From Hyphomicrobiales bacterium (GTDB lineage: Bacteria; Pseudomonadota; Alphaproteobacteria; Rhizobiales; Aestuariivirgaceae), in the NCBI GenBank assembly GCA_016185245.1, contig JACPNZ010000008.1:1-64000 (forward strand): a stretch of DNA of 64,000 nucleotides. The letters run 5' to 3'. A program made the translations under genes and the position numbers. The notes beneath the pieces were generated by a model, which had not been told where the DNA came from, did no database searches, and was given only the letters and a program-made list of their open reading frames with translations. Below, piece by piece: positions 36,959-46,201 of the stretch (the stretch's first letter is position 1; each line of letters starts with the position of its first letter).

Positions 36959-38701
36959 TCACCCGTTATTCTGGTTGGTGCCGTTCTGCGCCGGGGTCAC
37001 CGGGACCTCGTCGGGCATGCCGTTCTTCAGCTTGTCCTCGATGCGCTTCAGATCGTCGGGTTCGGGCTTGTTGTCCTTGGCGTGCTGCCACTGGAACTTG
37101 GCCTCGAGCTGGCGGCCGACCTTCCAGTAGATATCGCCCAGATGCTCGCCGATGATCGGGTCGGCGGGCAGAAGATCGACGGCGCGCTCGCTGTTGAGAA
37201 GGGCCTGGTCGAGGTCGCCGAGCTGGAAATAGGCCCAGCCCAGGCTGTCGACGATATAGCCGTCATTGGGCTTGAGCTCGACCGCCTTCTTCACCATCCC
37301 GAGGGCTTCCTGGAGATTGAGCTTCTTCTCGATCATCGAGTAGCCGAGATAGTTGAGCACCATGGGCTCGTCGGGCGATAGCTCGATGGCCCGGCGAAAC
37401 ATCGGTTCGGCCTTGTCCCACTGTTTCAGGCGCTCGTAGGAGATGCCGGAATAGTAAAACACCCGCCAGTTGTCCTTGGTCGGAGGGTCGAGCAGCGCGA
37501 TGGCCCGCCCGTAGGCCTCGGCTGCCTTGGCGAAATCCTGGTTGTTGCGCTGGATGTTGCCGAGGGTGACCAGGGCATCGTAATTGGCCGGCTGGCTGGC
37601 GATGAGGCCGGTCAGCTTGGCCACTGCCTCGTCCTTGCGCTCGAGGCGCTGCAGATTGACGGCAATTTCGATCTCGGCATTGGGATAGAGCGGCGAAACG
37701 GCCGGTATCTGGGAATAGGCCTCGATCGCCTTGTCGGGGCGCTTGACGTTCTCATAGAGATCGCCGAGCAGCGTCAGCGCCACCGCCCGGTCGGTGGCAG
37801 TGAAGGAGATCGCCAGCTGGGCATAGAGCAGGCCCGTGTCGATGCTCTGGTCGTCGGTCATCGCCGAGGCCAGCGTGAACAGGGCCTCGGCCGCGCCCGC
37901 GGGCGCCGAGCCGATGAAGGCAGCGGGCTTCTTGCCGGCCTTGGCATCGGCGAGCGCAGCGGCGATCAGGGCATTGCGGTCGCCGTCGTCGAGATAGGCC
38001 TGGTAGATCTTCTCGGCCTCGGCGGCGCGGCCGTTGCGCTCGAGGAAGTTGCCGTAAGCCTGGACGATGCGGAGCGAAGTCGCGGCCTGCGCGTAGGCCT
38101 TCTTGTAGAAGGCTTCGGCGCGGATGGCGTTGCCGAGGTAATCGGCGATCAAGGCCCCATGGAAGGACTTGAAGTTGACGAAGCTCTCGTTGGCGTCGAG
38201 CTTGTCGAGTTCCTTGAGCGCCGGGGTCAGCAGCCCCTCGCCGGCATAGCTCCAGGCCGACAAAAGCGTCGAGGTGAGTTCGCCCACCGGCGTATAGGCG
38301 GCGGCGGCGAAGTTGCGTCGCGCTTCGATGTAGCGGCGGCTGCGGAAATCGCGCAGGCCCAGAACGATGCGGGCCATGCGATGCTGACTGTTGAAGGCCA
38401 GCTCGCGGCTGGCGAAATCCTCGGCCACCGGCAGGTTGCCCTCGGCCAGTTCGAGCAGGAAGATACGCTCGATCAGCACCGGGTTGTTGGCGTCCGCCGC
38501 TAACGCCCGGGTGAAGTAACCGGAGGCGAGATCGTTGTCGCGCAGCTTGCTGGCGGTGCGCCCGGCCAGATAGTTGCCGGACAGGGACAATTCGTCGGGC
38601 GTGGGCGGCGGCGAACTGGCGAAGGCCGGATAGACAATGGCTAGGAGCGCAGCGGCGGCTGCGGTGCGAAGGAAGAGGTGCGGCATGGACATCCGTGGCA
38701 A
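36959..38701 (-). CDS. Secreted TPR-repeat protein
   Basis: A 580-residue exported protein with an N-terminal signal peptide (MPRMSMPHLFLRTAAAAALLAIVYPAFA, positions 1-28) and tetratricopeptide repeats along most of its length, clearest from about residue 340 to 530 (for example MFRRAIELSPDEPMVLNYLG and LGWAYFQLGDLDQALLNSER). It ends in a charged, Asn-rich tail. Such proteins are found directly upstream of ispE in many alphaproteobacteria, where they act as periplasmic scaffolds of unknown target. No catalytic motif is seen. Confidence 0.88.
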   Translation of the reverse strand: MPRMSMPHLFLRTAAAAALLAIVYPAFASSPPPTPDELSLSGNYLAGRTASKLRDNDLASGYFTRALAADANNPVLIERIFLLELAEGNLPVAEDFASRELAFNSQHRMARIVLGLRDFRSRRYIEARRNFAAAAYTPVGELTSTLLSAWSYAGEGLLTPALKELDKLDANESFVNFKSFHGALIADYLGNAIRAEAFYKKAYAQAATSLRIVQAYGNFLERNGRAAEAEKIYQAYLDDGDRNALIAAALADAKAGKKPAAFIGSAPAGAAEALFTLASAMTDDQSIDTGLLYAQLAISFTATDRAVALTLLGDLYENVKRPDKAIEAYSQIPAVSPLYPNAEIEIAVNLQRLERKDEAVAKLTGLIASQPANYDALVTLGNIQRNNQDFAKAAEAYGRAIALLDPPTKDNWRVFYYSGISYERLKQWDKAEPMFRRAIELSPDEPMVLNYLGYSMIEKKLNLQEALGMVKKAVELKPNDGYIVDSLGWAYFQLGDLDQALLNSERAVDLLPADPIIGEHLGDIYWKVGRQLEAKFQWQHAKDNKPEPDDLKRIEDKLKNGMPDEVPVTPAQNGTNQNNG

Positions 38702-38789
38702 TGACTGGAACGGCGTGATGCCGGTCCCCTGGGTGATCTGATTCTATGCGGCAAAATGAGGTTTTTTCGGGATTTCCGCAATCGCCAAA

Positions 38790-38820
38790 ACAAACCACCC
38801 CTTGCCTTGCGGCAAGGGGT
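38790..38820 (-). terminator. Intrinsic terminator of the TadG-like gene
   Basis: On the minus strand, ACCCCTTGCC and GGCAAGGGGT pair as a perfect 10-bp stem around a four-base loop, followed by the T-rich GGTTTGTTTTGG. It starts 26 bp after the stop of the 468-residue TadG-like gene and separates it from the TPR gene. Confidence 0.85.
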
Positions 38821-38845
38821 GCGGGTAATGCGTCCGAGATTTCGC

Positions 38846-40252
38846 CTATTCCAGGGTGACGAAGGTGACGCCCTGGCCGGAGGACGGCAGGGCCGGCTGG
38901 CCGGTTTCGTCGGAATTGGCGGCGGTGCCGACGTTGAGCTGGCCGTTGCCCTCGATGGCGATGGTATCGGCGACGATGGCAAAATACTTGCTGTTGACCG
39001 AGACGTCGCCGTTGCCGGTGATCAGCAGGGGCTGGGTGGGGAAATACATGAGCCCGGTTACTTCGATCGAGCCGCCGCCGATCACCGAATTACCCTTGGC
39101 GACGGTCGGGATGGTCGCGGGGTGCTGGGCGATGGCGATGCTCTTGAAGTTGCCCGAAGCGGGTGCCGTGAGATTGAGGTTGCCGCCGGCCTGGACGTCG
39201 AGATAGGCATTGGAATTGCCCATCAGCACGATGGTCACGCCGGTGCCGGTGACGGTGCCGCCGGGGAGAATGACGAACGGACCGTCCTTGATGAAGTAGA
39301 CGCCGGGCTGCATCGTCACGTTGATGTTCTGGCCGACTTGGACGCCGCCGGTGTAGACGCCCGGCTGCATGGTGTTGTTGGGCAGCGTGAAGTTCATCCG
39401 GGCCTGGGGCTGGCTCTTGTTGGAGGTATAGCGGGCGACCGGGCTGCCGTTGGTATAGGTCGCGGCAAAGTCGGTGGCGAAGCCGTTCTTCAGCGGATCC
39501 TTAAAAACGTCGCAGCCGGTCTTGGGCGTCGGCGTGTAGTTCGAGCCGTAGTAGTTGTCGGCCACGGTGCAGATGGTCAGGGCGGTGAGGGTGGCATTGC
39601 CGTTCTGGTAGAGGCCCGAGCTGTGGCTCGAATTGTCCCACACCGAGCAATTCTTGGCGATGATGTCGGCGGTGCCCTTGAGTTCCAGGGCCTGGGAGAC
39701 GTTTTCGTTCAGGGCGAGCAGACAGACATAATTGAGGCCTTCGTTCCACCTGGCCTTGGAGCTGATCACAAGATTGTAGCTGCGGCCGGCGGTCTTGCCG
39801 GCCTGGGCGCCGCCGCCCTCGCCGCCGATCAGGGCGTCCTGCTTGCCGGTGTCGAGGACGTTGATCAGTGAGGCCTTGACCTTGGCCTTGACCTTCACCG
39901 ACACCGTCGACCCCGTTGCGGTGACGGTGGGAGCGCCGATGATGTCGGCGTCGGTCAATGCCGCCAGGCCCTTGGCAAGGTAGCTGGTGGCGATCTGGAC
40001 GCGCTTGGCCTGCTTCTGCTCGGTCGTTCCGGAAATATACTTGGCGCTGGCGGAGGCAAGGCTTGCCCCGTCGGCGACGATCTGGACCTGGTCCTTGACC
40101 CGGCTGATGCGGGCATAGTCGACCGCCATGCCGGCGGCGGCGATCACCGGGATCGAGGCGATGCCGGTGATGATCGTGACGTTGCCCGCGGTATTCCTGA
40201 GAAACCGTGTCGCGCGATCGAGGAAGTTCAGAGCGGCGCCTGCGAAAGTCAT
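38846..40252 (-). CDS. TadG-like surface/pilus protein with a repetitive beta-rich C-terminal part
   Basis: A 468-residue protein. The N-terminus is TadE/TadG-like: a short cytosolic part, then GNVTIITGIASIPVIAAAGMAVDYAR as membrane segment with the typical Gly-Asn start. From about residue 285 the sequence turns into a Gly/Asn/Val-rich, repetitive beta-type region with MQPGVY occurring twice and strands such as NAYLDVQAGGNLNL and GNGDVSVNSKY, suggesting a right-handed beta-helix or polymer-like surface domain. Four Cys residues lie in the middle. It ends at an intrinsic terminator and is divergent from the PilZ gene. Confidence 0.78.
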   Translation of the reverse strand: MTFAGAALNFLDRATRFLRNTAGNVTIITGIASIPVIAAAGMAVDYARISRVKDQVQIVADGASLASASAKYISGTTEQKQAKRVQIATSYLAKGLAALTDADIIGAPTVTATGSTVSVKVKAKVKASLINVLDTGKQDALIGGEGGGAQAGKTAGRSYNLVISSKARWNEGLNYVCLLALNENVSQALELKGTADIIAKNCSVWDNSSHSSGLYQNGNATLTALTICTVADNYYGSNYTPTPKTGCDVFKDPLKNGFATDFAATYTNGSPVARYTSNKSQPQARMNFTLPNNTMQPGVYTGGVQVGQNINVTMQPGVYFIKDGPFVILPGGTVTGTGVTIVLMGNSNAYLDVQAGGNLNLTAPASGNFKSIAIAQHPATIPTVAKGNSVIGGGSIEVTGLMYFPTQPLLITGNGDVSVNSKYFAIVADTIAIEGNGQLNVGTAANSDETGQPALPSSGQGVTFVTLE

Positions 40253-40656
40253 GGGGATGCCCCTTTGCTTGGACCCTATCCCCGGAAAATCGCAGCCAAG
40301 TGCTACCGGCTTCTTGCCGCAATCGCTGCAATTCTAACCAACCCCGCCAGAACCGCTTAATCCGGCCCGCCGTCCGTTTCGATGGTTTATGGCGGCGCGA
40401 AGTTTTAGGCGAATTTCATCGGTTGCCCGGGGGTGCCGCATCGAAGATGGCCGATGTCGGACATGGCCGGCCGTTAATCATGTCCCGAAATTCTTCTGCG
40501 TTCGCCGTTGTGCCGCGACGCCCGGTTGTCCAACTGTTGATCTCTGCAATGTAAAATCTGCGATATCGCAAACTCTTACCAAGTCACTTGAAGACCTTGT
40601 CGGCCGTTCATCGCCACATGTGGCAAACCACTGGAACCAGTTGAGAGCGCGCCACC
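40253..40656. other. Divergent promoter region between TadG-like and PilZ genes
   Basis: About 400 bp with no convincing gene. It must hold the promoters of both flanking genes. The clearest structures are a perfect 12-bp palindrome TGCGATATCGCA at 40559-40570 and a TAAAAT at 40552-40557, 87-105 bp before the pilZ-type gene; no matching -35 is apparent. No RNA gene was recognised. Confidence 0.5.
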
Positions 40657-41160
40657 ATGGCATCGGCCCAAAGGCATGCGGTGGCCGAGTATCGAGATAG
40701 GATACTCAACCTCGCTCAATCCGAAGAACCGCGGCCGGAAGGCCTCGAGCGGTTGCTCAAACAAATTCTCTTGCTGACGCAGGAAGAACGAATCGCCTTG
40801 CTGTCGGAACTCGAGTCGAGCGTCCTTATCGCGGCATTGGAACGGCGGCTCGCCGCCGCCAAATTGGATGATGGTGCCCAAACCCCGCTGTCAGGCACGA
40901 AGGATGAGTCCGACAAGCGCCGCGCCATGCGCAGACGCGTACTGCTGGCCGGCAAGATCGTCTTCAATGGCCGACTCAGCGTGGCCGATTGTCAGATCCG
41001 CGACCTGTCCGAAACCGGTTGCCGGCTGGTCGCATCCTCGCCGGAACCCATTCCGCGAAGTTTCCGGTTGGAGTACGCGGTCTCGGGCAAGCCGAACGCA
41101 CGTGATTGCGAGGTCATGTGGCGGAAAGAGGGTCTGATGGGGGTTCGCTTTGCCAGTTAG
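40657..41160 (+). CDS. PilZ-domain protein (c-di-GMP receptor)
   Basis: A 167-residue protein: a helical N-terminal region (about 1-75, possibly coiled coil: LERLLKQILLLTQEERIALLSE) followed by a PilZ domain. Both c-di-GMP motifs are intact: the Arg-x3-Arg element in KRRAMRRRVLL (about residues 88-94) and Asp-x-Ser-x2-Gly in DLSETGCRL (116-121). It should bind cyclic di-GMP and alter a partner. It stands between two minus-strand groups encoding TadE/TadG-like proteins, which makes pilus or surface-structure control a reasonable guess. Confidence 0.88.
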   Translation: MASAQRHAVAEYRDRILNLAQSEEPRPEGLERLLKQILLLTQEERIALLSELESSVLIAALERRLAAAKLDDGAQTPLSGTKDESDKRRAMRRRVLLAGKIVFNGRLSVADCQIRDLSETGCRLVASSPEPIPRSFRLEYAVSGKPNARDCEVMWRKEGLMGVRFAS

Positions 41161-41224
41161 GTCATAGCGGCGAACCGGGGCCCGCCGGCCAGCGCTCACG
41201 TCCTCATGCACAGGACAGACCCAC

Positions 41225-41497
41225 TCAGCAGCGCGCCGGCTGGCCGTCTCCGTCTGTGCCGCAGTCATCAGCGGCTGCCGACCCTGACGTCGCCGTTGAT
41301 CCGTCGGCGCCAGCTCCCGAATCGATGGTCATGGTGGAGCCGTCGCCGCTGACATCGCCGGTATCGATCACGGTATCGGCAAGAGTGGCCGTTGGCGCCA
41401 GCAACCCGTAGAAGGCCGCTGCGGCGGCACCAATTTCAATTGCGGCATCAAGCGCAACCGCGGCCGTCACCATCTTCCAAACACTGGCTTTTTTCAC
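41225..41497 (-). CDS. Small membrane-anchored Gly/Ser/Asp-rich protein, unknown
   Basis: A 90-residue protein beginning at a GTG (41497) behind a strong GAGGAG; the frame upstream is open but has no comparable ribosome-binding site. One hydrophobic segment (VTAAVALDAAIEIGAAAAAFYGLLA) is followed by a low-complexity acidic tail with repeated Asp-Gly/Gly-Ser units (DTGDVSGDGS, DSGAGADGS, DCGTDGDGQ) and two Cys. The tail looks suited to calcium binding, but that is a guess. It lies downstream of the vWA TadE/G-like gene on the same strand. Confidence 0.6.
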   Translation of the reverse strand: MKKASVWKMVTAAVALDAAIEIGAAAAAFYGLLAPTATLADTVIDTGDVSGDGSTMTIDSGAGADGSTATSGSAAADDCGTDGDGQPARC

Positions 41498-41604
41498 TTG
41501 CGTACTCCTCGTCTTGTCAGTTTGCTTAGATATTCGCCATCCACATCGCATTTCACGACCGCCGGACCCGCCCGAATGTCCTGGCTTCATGCGATCATTC
41601 GTAT

Positions 41605-43338
41605 CTACTTGCTTAGGTAGACCGACGAGTTTTGGACATTCAGGCCGATGCTGTTGAATACCGTTCCGAGCGCGACGCCGTCGGCAGCGAAGCTGTAATG
41701 AGCGGCGTCCGTGGCGCAGGTCTTGAGGTTGTTCTGAATATTGGTTTTGGTGACGCGGAAGGCGACCGTATAGATTTCGACACCCTTGGCTTTGATGTTC
41801 GAACAGAGAGTCAGCATGGCGGTGTCCAGCGCAGCACCCGTCGACGAAGACGTGGTGGTTCCGAACCGGTTGCCGGCCGTCGCCTTGCCGCGGCCATAGG
41901 AGCTGTACCAGGTGCCGTTGAGGGTGTTGATCTCATTGCCGTTGGACAGCACGTCGTTTTCGCCGTCGGTCATCAGGACCATGATTTTCCGCCAGCGGGG
42001 ATTGTTATAGCCCGATATTGCGTCGGCCGCGGTGCTGGGGCCGGCCTCCACCTTGGTAAAAGGCGCAGTCGGCGAGAGAACCCGCCAGCCCCATGCCAGA
42101 CCTTCAGGAATCACAGTCGAGCCATCGGCAGTCATGGCGTCGATGCCGGTTTCCACATGGGCGCGATTATGGGTGAGCGGTACGATCGCCGTCTTGTCGC
42201 AATTGAACCAGGGACCATAGGATGAGCTCGATTCCGAAGTGATTGTCACCCCGGTATATTTATTGACGTTGTTCTGCCGGTTCAGCCAATTCGACGAGGC
42301 CGTGGAGGTTGAGGCGAGGCCCGTCGTCTCGTTCGGCGTACCGGTGTTTCCGATATAGCTGTTGTAGAAGCCGCTGCCGGTGACCGAAGGCTCATCCGGC
42401 GCGAAGTATGGAACGAAGAGCGAGTCTCCTGAAGTTGGCGGGTCATCGTTGGTATTGTAGTCGAAGGGGGCGGCTCCCGCTGGCCGCGCTTCGACACAGC
42501 CGTTCCAGGCCGTGTTCGAGAGTTTCGTCCAGGCAAAATAGTTATGCCAGCTGGGATCGGAGAAGTTGAGTCGGGAAACCGACGAATTGCCCGCCGTGTC
42601 TATCCAAGACCAATTGAAATCATAGGCGCTGGTGTTAAGGCGGACCGCGGCCGAGAAGGGCACTAGGCCCACGCGAATGTTAGGGCTGTCCGGCTTGGCG
42701 GTAGCGGTACCGCCATAGATCTTGTTCATCAGATTGTGCGCTGCAGTTCTGGCCTGCGCCATGTAAGTCGTGCCCATGGAGCCCGTTGTATCCATGACCA
42801 TGACCAGTTCGACGGGCCTGGCGGCCTTCTTGATCGTCGACGTTAGCGTTTCTTGCAAATCGCTGATCCCCGCCAACGACATCAGGGAGGTGGGAAGGGT
42901 GTGTTTGGCGGTAATGGTGACGTCGGAATCGGTGATGGCGAGCGATACCGAGATGCTTTTCTCGACAGCGGTCGAAGATTGGTAGTTCGTCTTGACGTAG
43001 GATGTGGCGAACGTCGTCAGTTCGGCCATTCGGGCCGACGTCTGCCCGCCGCTGAGACCGGTCAGGCTGGCGCGGTCGGATGCTACAACCGCGACGAGGG
43101 CGGAATCGACGGCCGCTGAAAACGCGGCGCTATCGGCGGTGATCCTGGCGTAGTCGATGCTCGCGCCGGCGATGACAACCACGGGTATCGCGGAGATGGC
43201 AGACATCATCGTGATGTTGCCGGCGCAGTCGCCGAGGAAGCCGAAGAAGCCCCTTCCGGCCGGCGTTCGGCAACTTGTCTTGATACCGGCTGGCCAGTTT
43301 TGCGCCAGAATACCCAATGACGACCGCAGACCGCGCAT
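41605..43338 (-). CDS. TadE/TadG-like protein with von Willebrand factor A domain
   Basis: A 577-residue envelope protein. The N-terminal TadE/G-type segment GNITMMSAISAIPVVVIAGA is shared with the other TadG-like protein 3.5 kb away. A vWA domain starts near residue 177 with the MIDAS-like motif VMVMDTTGSMG and continues to VLMTDGENDV and VEIYTVAFRV, interrupted by a long Ser/Asn/Thr/Trp-rich insertion (about 250-400). Such proteins are secreted or surface-exposed minor components of Tad pili or related adhesion structures. No other tad/cpa genes are present in the window. Confidence 0.82.
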   Translation of the reverse strand: MRGLRSSLGILAQNWPAGIKTSCRTPAGRGFFGFLGDCAGNITMMSAISAIPVVVIAGASIDYARITADSAAFSAAVDSALVAVVASDRASLTGLSGGQTSARMAELTTFATSYVKTNYQSSTAVEKSISVSLAITDSDVTITAKHTLPTSLMSLAGISDLQETLTSTIKKAARPVELVMVMDTTGSMGTTYMAQARTAAHNLMNKIYGGTATAKPDSPNIRVGLVPFSAAVRLNTSAYDFNWSWIDTAGNSSVSRLNFSDPSWHNYFAWTKLSNTAWNGCVEARPAGAAPFDYNTNDDPPTSGDSLFVPYFAPDEPSVTGSGFYNSYIGNTGTPNETTGLASTSTASSNWLNRQNNVNKYTGVTITSESSSSYGPWFNCDKTAIVPLTHNRAHVETGIDAMTADGSTVIPEGLAWGWRVLSPTAPFTKVEAGPSTAADAISGYNNPRWRKIMVLMTDGENDVLSNGNEINTLNGTWYSSYGRGKATAGNRFGTTTSSSTGAALDTAMLTLCSNIKAKGVEIYTVAFRVTKTNIQNNLKTCATDAAHYSFAADGVALGTVFNSIGLNVQNSSVYLSK

Positions 43339-43548
43339 TGCACATAACCCTCTTTCGCAGGAGTCGATGCGCGAGAATTACGGCGGGGTAATCTTACAAA
43401 TTGTTTCCAAATTCATTCGGGTCTTACACAAACTCCAGAATCACTATCCCAGTAGCGACATCCCGCCCTCTATGGTTTCTTGCTTGACAGGATTCTTAGA
43501 AAACCATTGGTAAACTGGGCAGAAGAGCAAGCCTAGCCGCCGCCTGCC

Positions 43549-45198
43549 CTACATGTTCGGATAATTCGGTCCTTCGCCGCCCTGGGGCACGGTCCAGACG
43601 ATGTTCTGCGACGGATCCTTGATATCGCAGGTCTTGCAGTGCACGCAGTTCTGATGGTTGATCTGGAAGCGCGGGCCCTTGCCCTCTTCCTCGACGATTT
43701 CATAGACGCCGGCCGGACAATAGCGTTGGGCGGGCTCGGCCCAGTTCGGCAGATTGATGGCGACCGGCACGCCGGCGTTCTTCAGGCGGAGATGGGGCGG
43801 CTCGTCCTCCTCGTGATTGGTCGCCGAGAACGCCACATTGGTCAGCCGGTCGAATGAAATCACGCCGTCGGGCTTGGGATAGTCGATAGGCTTCGATGCG
43901 GCGGCGGGCTTGAGCGTCGCATAGTCGGGCTTGCCGTGTTTCCAGGTGCCGAGCCCAACGCCGAACAATTGGTTGAGCCACATGTCGAGGCCGCCCAGCG
44001 CCAGTCCGCCGACCAGTCCTAGCTTCGACAACATGGGCTTGACGTTCCTCACCCGCTTCAGGTCCTGGTAGACCCAGGACCTGCGATAGGCCGCCTCATA
44101 GGCGGAAAGCTCGTCGCCGGCGCGACCGGCGGCCAGTGCTGCCACCGCCGCTTCCGCCGCCAGCATGCCGGTCTTCATGGCATTGTGCGAGCCTTTGATG
44201 CGCGGCACGTTGACGAAGCCGGCCGAACAGCCGATCAGCGCTCCTCCAGGGAAGCAGAGCTTGGGCACCGACTGCAGGCCGCCTTCGGTGATGGCGCGCG
44301 CGCCATAGGCGACGCGCCTTCCGCCCTGCAGCACCTCAGCGATCAGCGGGTGATGCTTGAAGCGCTGGAACTCCATGTAGGGATAGAGCCAGGGGTTGGT
44401 GTAGTTAAGATGCACCACGAAGCCCACCGACACCAGATTGTCCTCGAGGTGATACATGAAGCTGCCGCCGCCGGTCCTGGTGCCCAGCGGCCAGCCCATG
44501 GTGTGGGTGACCTGGCCGGGGCGGTGGTTCTCGGGGCGGACCTCCCACAGTTCCTTCATCCCCAGGCCGAATTTCTGCGGCTCGTGGCCCTCCGACAGAT
44601 TGAACTTCGCAATGATCTCCTTGGCCAGCGAGCCGCGCACGCCTTCGGCGATGAACACATATTTGCCGGTGAGTTCCATGCCCGGCTGGTAGTCGGGCTT
44701 ATGAGACCCATCCCGGGCGATGCCCATCACGCCTGCCACCACACCCCGGACCGAGCCGTCCTCCCGGCAGAGGACTTCCGAGGCGGCGAAGCCCGGATAG
44801 ATCTCGACACCCAGGGCTTCCGCCTCCTTGGCCAGCCAGCGGCACAGGTTGCCGAGCGAGATGGCGTAATTGCCGTGATTGCCCATCAGCGGCGGCATCA
44901 GGGCGTTGGGCAGGCGCAGCGCCCCGCGCGGACCCAGCACATAGAAACGGTCGTCGGTGACGGGCGTATTGAGGGGAGCGCCCTTCTCTTTCCAGTCGGG
45001 GATCAACTCGTTCAGGGCGATGGGATCGATCACCGCGCCCGACAGGATATGGGCGCCCACTTCCGAACCCTTTTCGAGGAGACAGACACTGGTCTCCGGC
45101 GAAAGCTGCTTGAGACGGATCGCCGCGGCAAGGCCGGCGGGGCCGGCGCCGACGATCACCACATCATAGTCCATGGCCTCGCGCCCGACCTGTTCCAC
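43549..45198 (-). CDS. etfD: Electron transfer flavoprotein-ubiquinone oxidoreductase
   Basis: Membrane-associated Fe-S flavoprotein that passes electrons from ETF (fatty-acid and amino-acid dehydrogenases) to ubiquinone; 549 residues. FAD motif DYDVVIVGAGPAGLAAAIRL near the N-terminus, GGLQSVPKLCFPGGALIGCSAGFVN in the middle, and the C-terminal 4Fe-4S ligands in YCPAGVYE and NCVHCKTCDIKDP. I prefer the GTG at 45198 (VEQVGREAMDYD) because GAGGAG lies nine bases upstream and related proteins begin with such a short leader; ATG 45174 is the alternative. It is divergent from the uracil-DNA glycosylase gene. Confidence 0.94.
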   Translation of the reverse strand: MEQVGREAMDYDVVIVGAGPAGLAAAIRLKQLSPETSVCLLEKGSEVGAHILSGAVIDPIALNELIPDWKEKGAPLNTPVTDDRFYVLGPRGALRLPNALMPPLMGNHGNYAISLGNLCRWLAKEAEALGVEIYPGFAASEVLCREDGSVRGVVAGVMGIARDGSHKPDYQPGMELTGKYVFIAEGVRGSLAKEIIAKFNLSEGHEPQKFGLGMKELWEVRPENHRPGQVTHTMGWPLGTRTGGGSFMYHLEDNLVSVGFVVHLNYTNPWLYPYMEFQRFKHHPLIAEVLQGGRRVAYGARAITEGGLQSVPKLCFPGGALIGCSAGFVNVPRIKGSHNAMKTGMLAAEAAVAALAAGRAGDELSAYEAAYRRSWVYQDLKRVRNVKPMLSKLGLVGGLALGGLDMWLNQLFGVGLGTWKHGKPDYATLKPAAASKPIDYPKPDGVISFDRLTNVAFSATNHEEDEPPHLRLKNAGVPVAINLPNWAEPAQRYCPAGVYEIVEEEGKGPRFQINHQNCVHCKTCDIKDPSQNIVWTVPQGGEGPNYPNM

Positions 45199-45254
45199 GG
45201 CCTGCCGCTCCTCACTGGGTTTTCTGCTGGGGCCTGTTATAGTGGGGGCCTGCC

Positions 45255-46052
45255 ATGAGACAAGCCGACAAATCCGACATGACACCCGGCGCTGCCGCCG
45301 CCGCCCTCGCCTGGCTCGCCGAAATGGGGGCCGACGAGATCGTCGGCGAGGTCGCGGTCAACCGTTTCGCCGAGCCATCGGCGGCGATGCCGGCGCCGCC
45401 GCCTGTCGCACCGGTGCTGCCCGTCGCGGTCCGCAATCCCGCCGGCAGCGCCGCCGAAATCGCCTCCTCCTGTCAGAGCCTCGCCGAACTTGCCGCCGCC
45501 CTTGCTTCCTTCGATGCCTGTCCGCTCAAGAAGACCGCTACCAATTTGTGTTTCGCCGACGGCAACCCGCAGGCCCACGTCATGCTGGTCGGCGAAGCGC
45601 CGGGGCGCGAGGAAGACCTCGAGGGCAAGCCTTTCGTCGGGCGCTCGGGCCAGCTTCTCGACCGCATGCTGGCGGCGATCGGCCTGTCGCGCCGGGCCGA
45701 GGAACCCGAACGCGCGGTGTTCATCACCAACACCATCTTCTGGCGGCCACCGGGAAATCGCGACCCGACCGAGGCCGAGACGCTGATGTGCCTGCCCTTC
45801 GTGCTCCGCGCCATCGAGCTGCAAAGCCCACGCCTGGTCGTGAGCCTCGGCAAGATTTCGGCCCAGCGCCTCACCGGCTCGGCCGACGGCATCCTCAGGC
45901 TGCGCGGCCGCTGGCGCGATCTTTCGATCGGCGGGCGCAATGTGCCGCTGTTGCCGACGCTGCATCCGGCCTATCTGCTGCGGCAGCCGGCCCAGAAGCG
46001 TCTGGCCTGGCGCGACATGCTGATGCTGCGCCAGGCGCTCGATGCCCATTGA
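45255..46052 (+). CDS. Family 4-type uracil-DNA glycosylase
   Basis: Fe-S uracil-DNA glycosylase of 265 residues that removes uracil from DNA. The N-terminal 75 residues are Ala/Pro-rich and variable. The core contains VMLVGEAPGREEDLEGKPFVGRSG (uracil-binding and catalytic motif), FITNTIFWRPPGNRDPT, and LPTLHPAYLLRQP near the end. Cys residues in FDACPLKKTATNLCF and LMCLPF would help hold the 4Fe-4S cluster. The pairing with a divergent ETF-QO gene is usual in related genomes. Confidence 0.92.
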   Translation: MRQADKSDMTPGAAAAALAWLAEMGADEIVGEVAVNRFAEPSAAMPAPPPVAPVLPVAVRNPAGSAAEIASSCQSLAELAAALASFDACPLKKTATNLCFADGNPQAHVMLVGEAPGREEDLEGKPFVGRSGQLLDRMLAAIGLSRRAEEPERAVFITNTIFWRPPGNRDPTEAETLMCLPFVLRAIELQSPRLVVSLGKISAQRLTGSADGILRLRGRWRDLSIGGRNVPLLPTLHPAYLLRQPAQKRLAWRDMLMLRQALDAH

Positions 46053-46201
46053 CGGCGCCGCGGCAAGTTCCGCGACGCCAAATATAAGCGAAAAAATTCG
46101 TGCCTCGCATGAGCTTTTCTTTTTGATTTGCCGCGCCGCGATTCTAATATGCACCCAGGAGTAGAGTTGCGGCTGTTACGCATCTGCTTGGAGAATTCCG
46201 C

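Noticed and set aside
40389-40700. Possible short gene in the TadG-PilZ intergenic region
   Set aside because: The frame overlaps the start of the PilZ gene, lacks a ribosome-binding site and has no recognisable features.
43484-43516. TTGACA followed by TAAACT on the plus strand between the vWA gene and ETF-QO
   Set aside because: The spacing is about 21 bp and no plus-strand gene follows; only the convergent 3' end of ETF-QO lies downstream.
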